From: Luteirhabdus salina
GTDB lineage: Bacteria > Bacteroidota > Bacteroidia > Flavobacteriales > Flavobacteriaceae
Assembly (NCBI GenBank): GCA_025384855.1
Contig: JALAHT010000001.1
Coordinates: 873,064 to 937,063, forward strand
Direction: 5' to 3'
Length of the DNA: 64,000 nucleotides
The position numbers and the translations under genes were made by a program. Shown here piece after piece: positions 1 to 8,564 of the stretch; the first letter of the stretch is position 1, and each line of letters starts with the position of its first letter. The notes under the pieces are model-generated. The model was given only the letters and a program-made list of their open reading frames with translations, searched no databases and was not told the DNA's origin.

Positions 1-329
1 ATTTCCTCCTGAATGCTGTTTTTCAACACTTCAGAAAGAAACATGACCAAGGTCGATTTTATAATATCGGTATGCAGCGTTTTGTATGGATGTAGAACTT
101 TCGCTTCACGAATGTATTCCAAACTGCCTTTATTCTTATGCTGGGCAACCAATTCGAGTTGTGTAAGCGGCTGAAAATAGGAACTGCGCAGCTTTCCTTT
201 CTTCGACTTTAGTATGCCACGAAGTAAATAGGTTTTAACACCATCGCTTTCAGTAAGGCAAATGGTAATCAGGTCTGCCTCGCCATATTTCAGTTTAGAC
301 AAAACAATAGCCTGTGTCGTGACGATCAT
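1..329 (-). CDS. recO: DNA repair protein RecO, N-terminal part (truncated by window edge)
   Basis: RecO helps load RecA on single-stranded DNA in the RecFOR recombinational repair pathway. About 109 residues are visible. They start MIVTTQAIVLSKLKYGEADL, the typical opening of the RecO OB-fold, followed by a basic stretch (LRGILKSKKGKLRSS). The C-terminal zinc-binding part lies outside the window. The ATG shares one base with the TAA stop of porZ (TAATG), so the two genes are probably translationally coupled. Family assignment rests on the N-terminus only. Confidence 0.88.
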   Translation of the reverse strand, partial: MIVTTQAIVLSKLKYGEADLITICLTESDGVKTYLLRGILKSKKGKLRSSYFQPLTQLELVAQHKNKGSLEYIREAKVLHPYKTLHTDIIKSTLVMFLSEVLKNSIQEE

Positions 330-2626
330 TATCGAACAATCATAATTTTAGCGACGGTGGTTTCGAATGCATCCTCAGAAGTAACCATCACCAAATAAAC
401 ACCCGATCGCACCTTATATCGTCCGAATGCAGTAGTATCCCATAAAATGCTACCTCCTTCACTGGTTTCCTCAAAAACCAAGTTTCCTTCTATGTCTGTA
501 ATTTTTACATTGCTATTTGCCATAAGGCCATCGATGGTAACATTTCCTTCGTAATTGGGTCTTACGGGATTGGGAAAGGCGTAGACATTCTCTAGGTTTT
601 CTCTTGGCGCCGTAGAGGTGCCATTATAGGCCACGAGGCCATTAGTTGTAGCAAAATAAACCGTTCCAGTGAAATCGTCGATGGCAATGTCTTGAACGTT
701 GTTCGAAGGAAGCGGGCTGTTATCTTCTGTAAACCGAAGTAAGGTTTCCTGTCCGTTGGAAGAAAGGTAGAAAACTCCTGAAGTAGCTGTTGAAATCCAT
801 TTATTGTTGGAGCCGTCTACTTCAATATCGGTAATTGATTGTTGAAACAACAACTCTTGTGCTACATCGCCTTCCAAAATAATGATGGCCTGTGCTTCCA
901 CGTCGGCATCCTCTTCAAAAAAGCCTCCTACATTGAATAACACCCGTAAACCTTCCAAAGTTCCGATCCAAAGTCGATTGTTATTGTCAAACGCCAACGC
1001 ACGTACATCGCTACTTGGCAAGTTTCCTTGCCCTTCTCCTTCACCGATCGTATTAAAAGTGTTGTTACTAGGATTAAATGCCGACAAACCATTTGCGTTG
1101 GTTGCCATAAACACATACCCTTCTCTGCTTATCGCAATTTCGGTTAGCGCTTGGTTATCGGTGGGATTAATTTGTTCGATATCAAAAATTTGGAATTGTC
1201 CCTCGGGTGTTCTTCGTATAAGGCCCTCATCTGTCCTTGATTGCACGGTCCATAAATTTCCTTGATCATCGAATGTTAGTCCGTATAATCGAATTCCCGC
1301 ATTGTCACCACCCACGAATACCTCTTCCAAGGGACTATTTGTATCATCAAATAAGTTTATGGGCGTTTGGTCTTCAATTTGAAGTAAGCCGTATTGATAC
1401 GAAGTCATAAACGTTTCGTTACTATTATTCGGATTAATAGCGATGTTTACAATATCGGTTACCGGTCTATTTCCAACGCTTTCAATCAATTCCTCATATG
1501 AAATATTGGTCCATTCCCCTTCCCGAAGGTTACTAATACCTCTTCTAGTAAAAGGGGCAGGATTGAAGCTTACGGTAACTTCACCATACGCCAACCACAG
1601 CTGTCCAGGAGAGGCATCTATCGTAAAGCCTCTATTGAATAATGGTCCATTGGGTAAAATTTGTTCGGGTTGGTTGCTTCCAAAAGGAATGATAAATAAG
1701 CCTAAGGTTTCAGTTCCAGTATAAAAGAAACCATCAAAGGCAATTCCAGACTGTAGTTGATAGTCGAATTCCGGGATATTAAAAACGGAAGCCTGAAGGG
1801 AAAAATCATCCGAATAACTTCGAATATTGGTAGCCGTTGTAATTGTTAAAAGCGAATTGGTAGCCGTAAAGTCCTGAATCGGGCTCCCTACATTACCAAC
1901 TGTTGTAGCGGTCCCTTGCGAGGCTACCCTAATAACATCGCTGTTATTTCGAGCAGCGTAGACCTGTGTTCCTACGGTTTGTATTCCCACAAACCCACCA
2001 CCAATAGGGTTTGTCCAGTTTTGGTAATCGATTAGATCCACATCTATCGTAGATGCCTGAAAAATTCCCTGCGATTTACTAGCAGCATAAATGAAGGGAG
2101 GGTTAATGGTTGATTGTGCGATTTCAATCTGAGTTCCAAGGGGTCCGATGAAAAAAGTATCCCCGAATTCCAACGTAGCTAGATTGTATTCAGAAATTCC
2201 ATAATCTGTTGAAATATAGACGATGTCTTCGTTTTCATAGAAATGGTTGATCAACTTTTTATCGGGTGGAATGTTTTGTTTTTCTAAAATATCCACCACA
2301 TTCAGGACATCTTCTTCTCCTTCAACAATTACCTGCATGAGGCCACTTTCATATCCTACCAATAAAAGATCAAAATTTGAACTGTAATAAATGGTCGAAA
2401 TCGTTTCACCTGCGAGCCCTGTAACCGATGAAAAAGTTTCAATTTCTTGTGTGGAAAGGTCGTAACTGAAGATCGCATTCTCACTCGCGGCATATACTCT
2501 GTCGTCTCCCTGCGTTATACTTCTCACTGAATTGTACGAAAAATGACCTGTCCAACTATCTTCAAAGTTTTGTGAAGCAACTGAAAGCGACATGGCAAAA
2601 AGAAAGATTCCAAAGATGTATTTCAT
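329..2626 (-). CDS. porZ: PorZ-like type IX secretion protein (two beta-propellers plus sorting domain)
   Basis: A 765-residue exported protein. A signal peptide (MKYIFGIFLFAMSLSVASQ) leads into a repeated propeller region rich in WI(S/G)T and NGLxAYN-type blades, as in two-component regulator propellers. The last ~85 residues (from VYAFPNPVRP to KIMIVR) form a T9SS type A C-terminal domain. In Porphyromonas gingivalis PorZ is part of the attachment complex that modifies T9SS cargo with anionic LPS at the cell surface. Length, the WTGHFSYN opening and fusion to a sorting domain fit PorZ. The start at 2626 is preferred over an upstream in-frame start at 2659 because the latter lies inside the promoter core at 2659-2666. 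recO follows with a one-base overlap. The role is inferred from family resemblance. Confidence 0.75.
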   Translation of the reverse strand: MKYIFGIFLFAMSLSVASQNFEDSWTGHFSYNSVRSITQGDDRVYAASENAIFSYDLSTQEIETFSSVTGLAGETISTIYYSSNFDLLLVGYESGLMQVIVEGEEDVLNVVDILEKQNIPPDKKLINHFYENEDIVYISTDYGISEYNLATLEFGDTFFIGPLGTQIEIAQSTINPPFIYAASKSQGIFQASTIDVDLIDYQNWTNPIGGGFVGIQTVGTQVYAARNNSDVIRVASQGTATTVGNVGSPIQDFTATNSLLTITTATNIRSYSDDFSLQASVFNIPEFDYQLQSGIAFDGFFYTGTETLGLFIIPFGSNQPEQILPNGPLFNRGFTIDASPGQLWLAYGEVTVSFNPAPFTRRGISNLREGEWTNISYEELIESVGNRPVTDIVNIAINPNNSNETFMTSYQYGLLQIEDQTPINLFDDTNSPLEEVFVGGDNAGIRLYGLTFDDQGNLWTVQSRTDEGLIRRTPEGQFQIFDIEQINPTDNQALTEIAISREGYVFMATNANGLSAFNPSNNTFNTIGEGEGQGNLPSSDVRALAFDNNNRLWIGTLEGLRVLFNVGGFFEEDADVEAQAIIILEGDVAQELLFQQSITDIEVDGSNNKWISTATSGVFYLSSNGQETLLRFTEDNSPLPSNNVQDIAIDDFTGTVYFATTNGLVAYNGTSTAPRENLENVYAFPNPVRPNYEGNVTIDGLMANSNVKITDIEGNLVFEETSEGGSILWDTTAFGRYKVRSGVYLVMVTSEDAFETTVAKIMIVR

Positions 2627-2658
2627 ACAAATCGTACTTATTGAAAAATATAACCACA

Positions 2659-2666
2659 CAAAGGTA
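2659..2666 (-). promoter_or_regulatory. Promoter core TACCTTTG for porZ
   Basis: The minus strand reads TACCTTTG, matching the Bacteroidota -7 element TAnnTTTG. It implies a transcript start near 2655, about 30 bases before the porZ ATG, and so decides the porZ start. Confidence 0.55.
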
Positions 2667-2686
2667 CATTTATTGCCGAAAGCCCA

Positions 2687-2723
2687 TAAAAAAAGACTGC
2701 TTCAGAAATGTGAAACAGTCTTT
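2687..2723 (-). terminator. Intrinsic terminator of gdhA
   Basis: On the minus strand an 8-bp stem AAAGACTG/CAGTCTTT extends through five further pairs (one G-U) to a 6-base loop, followed by a run of T. It sits about 25 bases after the gdhA stop. Confidence 0.75.
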
Positions 2724-2746
2724 CATATAACTTTAAAAAATGACGT

Positions 2747-4114
<1,368 letters not shown>

Positions 4115-4208
4115 TTAATGGGGCTACGTAAAACTATGATTTAAAACGTATTATGTTTCTAAAATACTATGTAATTCAACGAATTTAGACGCATTCAAAT
4201 ACTTTTAT

Positions 4209-4220
4209 GAAAACGTTTTC
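4209..4220. promoter_or_regulatory. 12-bp palindrome GAAAACGTTTTC in the gdhA leader
   Basis: A perfect palindrome with a central CG, the general form of LacI-family operators. It starts about ten bases downstream of the predicted gdhA transcript start. The identical 12-mer recurs at 59659-59670 upstream of the pyk operon. Function is inferred. Confidence 0.35.
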
Positions 4221-4232
4221 GTTACTAGGGTG

Positions 4233-4240
4233 CAAATATA
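4233..4240 (-). promoter_or_regulatory. Promoter core TATATTTG for gdhA
   Basis: An exact match to TAnnTTTG on the minus strand, 142 bases upstream of the gdhA ATG. Confidence 0.5.
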
Positions 4241-4323
4241 ATTGTTATAGGCTGATATGGACGTTAATTTTTTATAAATAAGCGAAATATGAAGCTAATA
4301 TTTCCGCGTTTCATATGTTTTCA

Positions 4324-4331
4324 TATATTTG
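4324..4331 (+). promoter_or_regulatory. Promoter core TATATTTG for the outer-membrane barrel gene
   Basis: An exact match to TAnnTTTG, 28 bases upstream of the ATG at 4360. Confidence 0.5.
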
Positions 4332-4359
4332 CTTTGTCTCAAACTAAACCTGTTATACG

Positions 4360-5160
4360 ATGAATACCAGATTATTGTTCATGGTATTTTGCCTCCTTTT
4401 GCTTTCTGGTAAAGACAGTTACGGTCAATTTGGATTCTCCCACGAGTTGGGTATAATCACTGGGCCCGTTGCCTTATATTCTGATTTTGGGCAGCGAAAC
4501 GACTTCGATACCAATAAAGGAAATGTGGGCTTTGGGGTAGGAATTGTTCATTACCTAAACTTCTCCTATCGCGCCGATTGTAATTGCTACACTCGTGATA
4601 CCTACTTTAACGACCACTTCAAGGTTCGAAATGAAATCGACTTCCATAAAACCAGTCTTGAACATTTTGGTGAATGGGTAGCACCTGATAAGACCTCGTA
4701 CTTTGCCGAACAGCTACGAGCGATGAAAGGTTCTACTACCGTGTTTGATATTGGTTCGCAATTGGAATATTTCCCCTTGAGTATTCGTGACTTCGATGCG
4801 GGGTCCTACAAAATCGCACCATTTGCAAGTTTTGGTATCCATTGGGTAAGCTATGACCCTGAAGTATACTCGGAATTAGGAAACTTAAACAGCCCGATCT
4901 CAACACCACAGAAATATGAGAATGCGTTTCAACAAGAGCCAGATTCAACGTGGTCTATCGTCATGAGTGTAGGTATTCGTTATAAACTTACTCCACTCAG
5001 CGACTTAATGTTGGATAGCCGCTGGCAATACTATTTTAGCGATTGGGTAGATGGTCTAAATCCTAGTTTGGATAATAATGGAGAAGTGGCCGTTCCTGAA
5101 AACAAGGCAAACGACTGGATGTACTGGTTAAATATCGGTTATATTTATTACCTTGATTAA
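4360..5160 (+). CDS. THC0290_0291-type outer-membrane beta-barrel protein
   Basis: A 266-residue protein with a signal peptide ending near SYGQ. The mature part has alternating hydrophobic/aromatic strands, the conserved block FGFSHELGIITGPVAL, a cysteine pair in YRADCNCYTRDTYFNDHF, and an aromatic C-terminus (MYWLNIGYIYYLD) typical of an 8-12-strand barrel. I recognise it as the flavobacterial family named THC0290_0291. Some relatives are mislabelled glutamate dehydrogenase, probably because they neighbour gdhA; nothing in this sequence looks like an enzyme. It is divergent from gdhA. Function is unknown. Confidence 0.75.
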   Translation: MNTRLLFMVFCLLLLSGKDSYGQFGFSHELGIITGPVALYSDFGQRNDFDTNKGNVGFGVGIVHYLNFSYRADCNCYTRDTYFNDHFKVRNEIDFHKTSLEHFGEWVAPDKTSYFAEQLRAMKGSTTVFDIGSQLEYFPLSIRDFDAGSYKIAPFASFGIHWVSYDPEVYSELGNLNSPISTPQKYENAFQQEPDSTWSIVMSVGIRYKLTPLSDLMLDSRWQYYFSDWVDGLNPSLDNNGEVAVPENKANDWMYWLNIGYIYYLD

Positions 5161-5180
5161 AGTTCGAGTTAAAGCATTAA

Positions 5181-5213
5181 AAAAGGCGGGGAAATCCCGC
5201 CTTTTCTTTTTTT
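5181..5213. terminator. Bidirectional intrinsic terminator
   Basis: A 10-bp perfect stem AAAAGGCGGG/CCCGCCTTTT with a GAAAT loop and a T-rich tract on both strands. It lies between the convergent barrel gene and metB and can serve both. Confidence 0.85.
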
Positions 5214-5222
5214 GACTGTTCA

Positions 5223-6365
5223 CTAGCCAATGGCTTGCTTTAAATCTTCTATTAGATCGTCGCCATCCTCGATTCCGACACTCAATCGGATCAAACTATC
5301 AACAACGCCCGTTTTTTCACGTTCTTCTTTAGGAATACTCGCATGTGTCATACTTGCTGGATGTCCTGCAAGACTTTCAACACCTCCTAAGCTTTCCGCC
5401 AAGGTGAATACCTTCAATCGCTCGACAATGGCAATTGCATCCTTGTAGTTGTTTCCTTTTGTAGTAAAGGATACCATTCCACCGAAATCCTTCATCTGCT
5501 TCTTCGCGATATCATGATTTGGATGTGAACTAAGGCCTGGCCAATAAACCTTTTCAATCTTTGGATGATTGTTTAAATATTCTGCAACCATCTTTCCGTT
5601 TTCGCAATGACGCTGCATACGAACATGAAGCGTTTTTAGTCCACGAAGCACTAAAAAACTATCCTGCGGACCACAGACTGCCCCTGAGGCATTTTGGATG
5701 AACAGTAAACGCTCAGCAAGACTTTTTTCTTTTACAACCAAAGAACCCATTACCACATCGCTATGACCGCCCAAATATTTGGTAGCAGAGTGCATCACAA
5801 TGTCGGCACCCATATCTAAAGGTTGTTGTAAGTAAGGCGTAGCGAAAGTATTATCGACAGCCAATAGCACATCATGCTTTTTGGCAATCTTGGCACATGC
5901 TTCGATATCGATGATATTCATCATTGGATTGGTAGGCGTTTCTACCCAGATGAGTTTGGTATTATCGTTTACATACTCTTCAATATTTTCGGCATTTTCC
6001 ATTCCGATAAAGTGGAACTTGATCCCAAAATCCTTAAAAATGGTACTGAACAAACGGTACGTTCCTCCGTATAGGTCATTCGTTGATACTACCTCATCGC
6101 CTGGCTTCAGCAATTTCATCACAGCGTCAATCGCCGCAAGCCCACTTCCAAAGGCAAGTCCAAATTCGCCGTTTTCAATACTGGCTAGTGCTCGTTCTAA
6201 GGCTGCGCGTGTTGGATTTCCACTTCTGGAGTATTCAAATCCTTTATGACCACCAGGGGTACTCTGGCTATAGGTGCTTGTTTGATAGATCGGCGGCATA
6301 ACGCTACCGTAGGCAGGGTCTACATCATGCTGACCGCCGTGTATTGCTTTTGTGTTGAATTTCAT
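5223..6365 (-). CDS. metB: Cystathionine gamma-synthase / Cys-Met metabolism PLP enzyme
   Basis: A 380-residue fold-type I PLP enzyme of trans-sulfuration. Motifs: FEYSRSGNPTRAALE near residue 43, FGSGLAAIDA, NDLYGGTYRLF, VETPTNPMMNI, and the PLP lysine at about residue 196 in SATKYLGGHSD. It probably converts an O-acylhomoserine plus cysteine to cystathionine. Cystathionine gamma-lyase is so similar that sequence alone does not separate them. The start at 6365 (MKFNTKAIHGG) is chosen because the family begins there; an ATG two codons upstream (6371) is also possible, and the longer frame runs into the divergent promoter region. It is divergent from a lipoprotein gene. Confidence 0.85.
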   Translation of the reverse strand: MKFNTKAIHGGQHDVDPAYGSVMPPIYQTSTYSQSTPGGHKGFEYSRSGNPTRAALERALASIENGEFGLAFGSGLAAIDAVMKLLKPGDEVVSTNDLYGGTYRLFSTIFKDFGIKFHFIGMENAENIEEYVNDNTKLIWVETPTNPMMNIIDIEACAKIAKKHDVLLAVDNTFATPYLQQPLDMGADIVMHSATKYLGGHSDVVMGSLVVKEKSLAERLLFIQNASGAVCGPQDSFLVLRGLKTLHVRMQRHCENGKMVAEYLNNHPKIEKVYWPGLSSHPNHDIAKKQMKDFGGMVSFTTKGNNYKDAIAIVERLKVFTLAESLGGVESLAGHPASMTHASIPKEEREKTGVVDSLIRLSVGIEDGDDLIEDLKQAIG

Positions 6366-6428
6366 AGGCATTTGCAATTTTTTCAGCCTTTTACCATAAT
6401 TTTTGGAGCAGGCCGTTTCGATTCTTGT

Positions 6429-6436
6429 TACTTTTG
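6429..6436 (+). promoter_or_regulatory. Promoter core TACTTTTG for the DUF3298-type lipoprotein gene
   Basis: An exact TAnnTTTG match about 55 bases upstream of the lipoprotein ATG. A TTTG element lies 23 bases further upstream (6402-6405), as expected for the -33 box. Confidence 0.5.
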
Positions 6437-6440
6437 AATA

Positions 6441-6448
6441 CAAAGGTA
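6441..6448 (-). promoter_or_regulatory. Promoter core TACCTTTG for metB
   Basis: An exact TAnnTTTG match on the minus strand, about 75 bases upstream of the metB ATG. It lies almost back-to-back with the divergent core at 6429-6436. Confidence 0.45.
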
Positions 6449-6495
6449 GCGGTTTCACTTCAGAAACCCCTAAAAACGATACGCATACCATGACG

Positions 6496-7251
6496 ATGAA
6501 CCCTCGTTTTGTTGTTCTTCTACTGCTCATAGTTACAGCCTGTTCGGAGGCACCTGAAATTTCCTTTCAAGAGGACCAATTCACGGAAAGCGAGTTAGGT
6601 ATCTGTACCGATGACCCTTGTTCGGAAATCACAATTAATGCTATAAAAGCCGAAGGAAACACCGAGTTGGACAAAGCCATCAACACGCGCATACAGGATT
6701 TTATTATCGCATCGTTGTTTTTGGGTGAAGAAAGCAATCCACGCGCCACTACCATTGAAGAGGCAGCCGAAGAATTTGTTTTGGCATATCGCGATCATAA
6801 GCATGACTATCCCGATATTACAGCTGAGTATGTTGCTGAAATTTCAGTGGAACCCTTAGTCCATACAGAAAATATGATTTGCTTAGAACTACAGCAATAT
6901 AAATTCACCGGTGGCGCCCATGGGTATGGGTCCGTACAATTTGCTAATTTTGATGTAGTAGAAGGCACTTTGCTTTCAAATGAGGCGCTGCTAAAAGATG
7001 AAGCAGGCTTCATCAGCGTAGCAGAAGAATACTTCAGAAAGGAAAAGGATATTCCTTCCGATGCAAGTATAAATAGCACCGGATTTTGGTTTGAAAACGA
7101 CACCTTTCAATTACCACAAAGTATCGGTTTCACCAAAAATAATGTCATTTTGCATTACAACGCTTACGATATTGCAAGCTATGCCGAAGGTGCCATTGAA
7201 ATACAGATCCCAGTTTCAGAAGTGCAACCCTTTCTATCAATAATCCCTTAA
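6496..7251 (+). CDS. DUF4163/DUF3298 (RsiV-like) lipoprotein
   Basis: About 252 residues. The start MNPRFVVLLLLIVTACSE gives a lipobox (VTAC), so the protein is probably anchored to the envelope. Another ATG two codons upstream (6490) is equally possible. The mature part contains FTGGAHGYGSVQFANFD, the Gly-Gly-Ala-His-Gly signature of the DUF3298 C-terminal domain also found in RsiV. There is no anti-sigma N-terminus here, so anti-sigma activity is not implied; lysozyme or sugar binding is only a family-level guess. It is followed after 10 bases by the ArsC-like gene. Confidence 0.75.
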   Translation: MNPRFVVLLLLIVTACSEAPEISFQEDQFTESELGICTDDPCSEITINAIKAEGNTELDKAINTRIQDFIIASLFLGEESNPRATTIEEAAEEFVLAYRDHKHDYPDITAEYVAEISVEPLVHTENMICLELQQYKFTGGAHGYGSVQFANFDVVEGTLLSNEALLKDEAGFISVAEEYFRKEKDIPSDASINSTGFWFENDTFQLPQSIGFTKNNVILHYNAYDIASYAEGAIEIQIPVSEVQPFLSIIP

Positions 7252-7261
7252 ATATTTCACC

Positions 7262-7615
7262 ATGAAAAAAGTATATTATTTAAGCAATTGCGATACCTGC
7301 AAACGCATTATGAATGAGTTGAAACTAGGCGATGCCTTTATTAAACAGGATATTAAAGAGAATAGCATTACTGGTGAACAACTTGAGGAATTACAAAACT
7401 TGGCGGGAAGCTACGAAGCCTTGTTTAGCAAAAGAGCGCGTTTATATCGTGAACGAAACTTAAAGGATCAGGAATTGTTGGAAGAGGATTTCAAGAATTT
7501 ACTGATGGAGCATTATACTTTTTTAAAGCGACCGGTTATTGTAAACAACGATGAAATCTTTATCGGAAATAGCAAAAAAACGGTCGAAGCAGCCAAAAAA
7601 TCCTTAACGAACTAA
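7262..7615 (+). CDS. ArsC/Spx-family protein (arsenate reductase-like)
   Basis: 117 residues with a thioredoxin fold of the ArsC/YffB/Spx family. The N-terminus MKKVYYLSNCDTCKRIM carries a CxxC at residues 10 and 13, and the C-terminal part has KRPVIVNNDEIFIGNS, which resembles the cis-Pro region. Classical arsenate reductases use one Cys plus an Arg triad. The CxxC form suggests a general redox or Spx-like role, so the arsenate assignment is weak. It lies 3 bases before the EamA gene, probably in one operon with the lipoprotein. Confidence 0.75.
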   Translation: MKKVYYLSNCDTCKRIMNELKLGDAFIKQDIKENSITGEQLEELQNLAGSYEALFSKRARLYRERNLKDQELLEEDFKNLLMEHYTFLKRPVIVNNDEIFIGNSKKTVEAAKKSLTN

Positions 7616-7618
7616 CTC

Positions 7619-8530
7619 ATGGGGCAACGGGCATGGGCCTTACTCGCAGCATTTGCCGCTAGTGCTATTTATGGTGCCAATCATACCATAGCCAAAGGCC
7701 TGATGCCAGATGTTATCGGGCCGTTTGGCTTTATTTTATTGCGGGTTGGCGGCGCTGCCATTCTGTTTTGGCTGATTTCGCTCTTCCTTCCTTCAGAAAA
7801 AGTTGACAGGAAGGATTGGCTTCGAATCGTAGCCTGTGCCATCTTCGGTATGGTGTTGAACATGAATATGTTTTTCAAGGGCTTGCAGCTAAGTACTCCC
7901 ATAAACAGCTCGGTTGTAATTACATTATCGCCCGTATTGCTTTTGGTACTTTCTGCTTTCTTCCTGAAAGAAAGAATTACGGTTCGAAAGGCCTTGGGAA
8001 TAGCCATTGGATTGGCAGGTGCCCTAGTTTTGATTCTCTTCGGAATACAGGAGCAACCCAATGCTCCGAACATTCCATTGGGAAATTTACTGTTTATCGT
8101 GAATGCGGCTTCCTATTCGGTATACCTTATCATCGTGAAGCCTTTGGTCGCAAAGTACAGTTCGATTACCTTGATGAAGTTTTTCTTTCTATTCGCTTTG
8201 TTGATCAACCTTCCCATCGGATTTGCACAATTCGCTGATGTAAACTGGGCATCGCTTTCCTATTCATCGGTGTGGCAATTGGCCTTTGTAGTGATCGGAA
8301 CCACCTTTTTGACCTATCTCTTCAATATTTATGCGTTAAAACAGCTTAGTCCATCCACTATTGGAGCCTTTATCTATTTGCAGCCGGTGTTGGCGGCTTT
8401 TATTGCGATTTTGGCTGGAGCCGATAAACTGACGCCCTTACGCATCGTAGCGGCAGCCTTGATTTTCACTGGCGTTTTTCTCTCCACCCGGAAGCCTCGT
8501 GGAAAACGGATACAAAAAAACCCACAGTAA
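7619..8530 (+). CDS. EamA/DMT-family inner-membrane transporter
   Basis: 303 residues with about ten hydrophobic helices in two repeated EamA halves, one ending near LFGIQEQP and the other with IGAFIYLQPVLAAFIAILAG, the typical second-half signature. It probably exports a small metabolite; the substrate is not predictable. The C-terminus is basic (STRKPRGKRIQK). The stop codon lies within the hairpin that ends transcription. Confidence 0.85.
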   Translation: MGQRAWALLAAFAASAIYGANHTIAKGLMPDVIGPFGFILLRVGGAAILFWLISLFLPSEKVDRKDWLRIVACAIFGMVLNMNMFFKGLQLSTPINSSVVITLSPVLLLVLSAFFLKERITVRKALGIAIGLAGALVLILFGIQEQPNAPNIPLGNLLFIVNAASYSVYLIIVKPLVAKYSSITLMKFFFLFALLINLPIGFAQFADVNWASLSYSSVWQLAFVVIGTTFLTYLFNIYALKQLSPSTIGAFIYLQPVLAAFIAILAGADKLTPLRIVAAALIFTGVFLSTRKPRGKRIQKNPQ

Positions 8531-8546
8531 GCACTGTGGGTTCTTC
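8514..8546. terminator. Bidirectional terminator overlapping the EamA stop
   Basis: A 7-bp stem CCCACAG/CTGTGGG (8521-8527, 8534-8540) is preceded by seven A and followed by TTCTTC. The EamA stop TAA lies in the loop. It also serves the convergent M13 peptidase gene. Confidence 0.65.
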
Positions 8547-8564
8547 ATTCTATTTATATGGTTT

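Noticed and set aside
882-1265. Open frame antisense to porZ
   Set aside because: A shadow of the real gene; no promoter, signal or family. The same holds for other frames lying opposite long genes.
2627-2659. N-terminal extension of porZ to 2659
   Set aside because: The upstream start lies inside the TACCTTTG promoter core and the shorter start gives a proper signal peptide.
4360-5160. Second glutamate dehydrogenase
   Set aside because: Some relatives carry that label, but the protein has a signal peptide and barrel strands and none of the GDH motifs.
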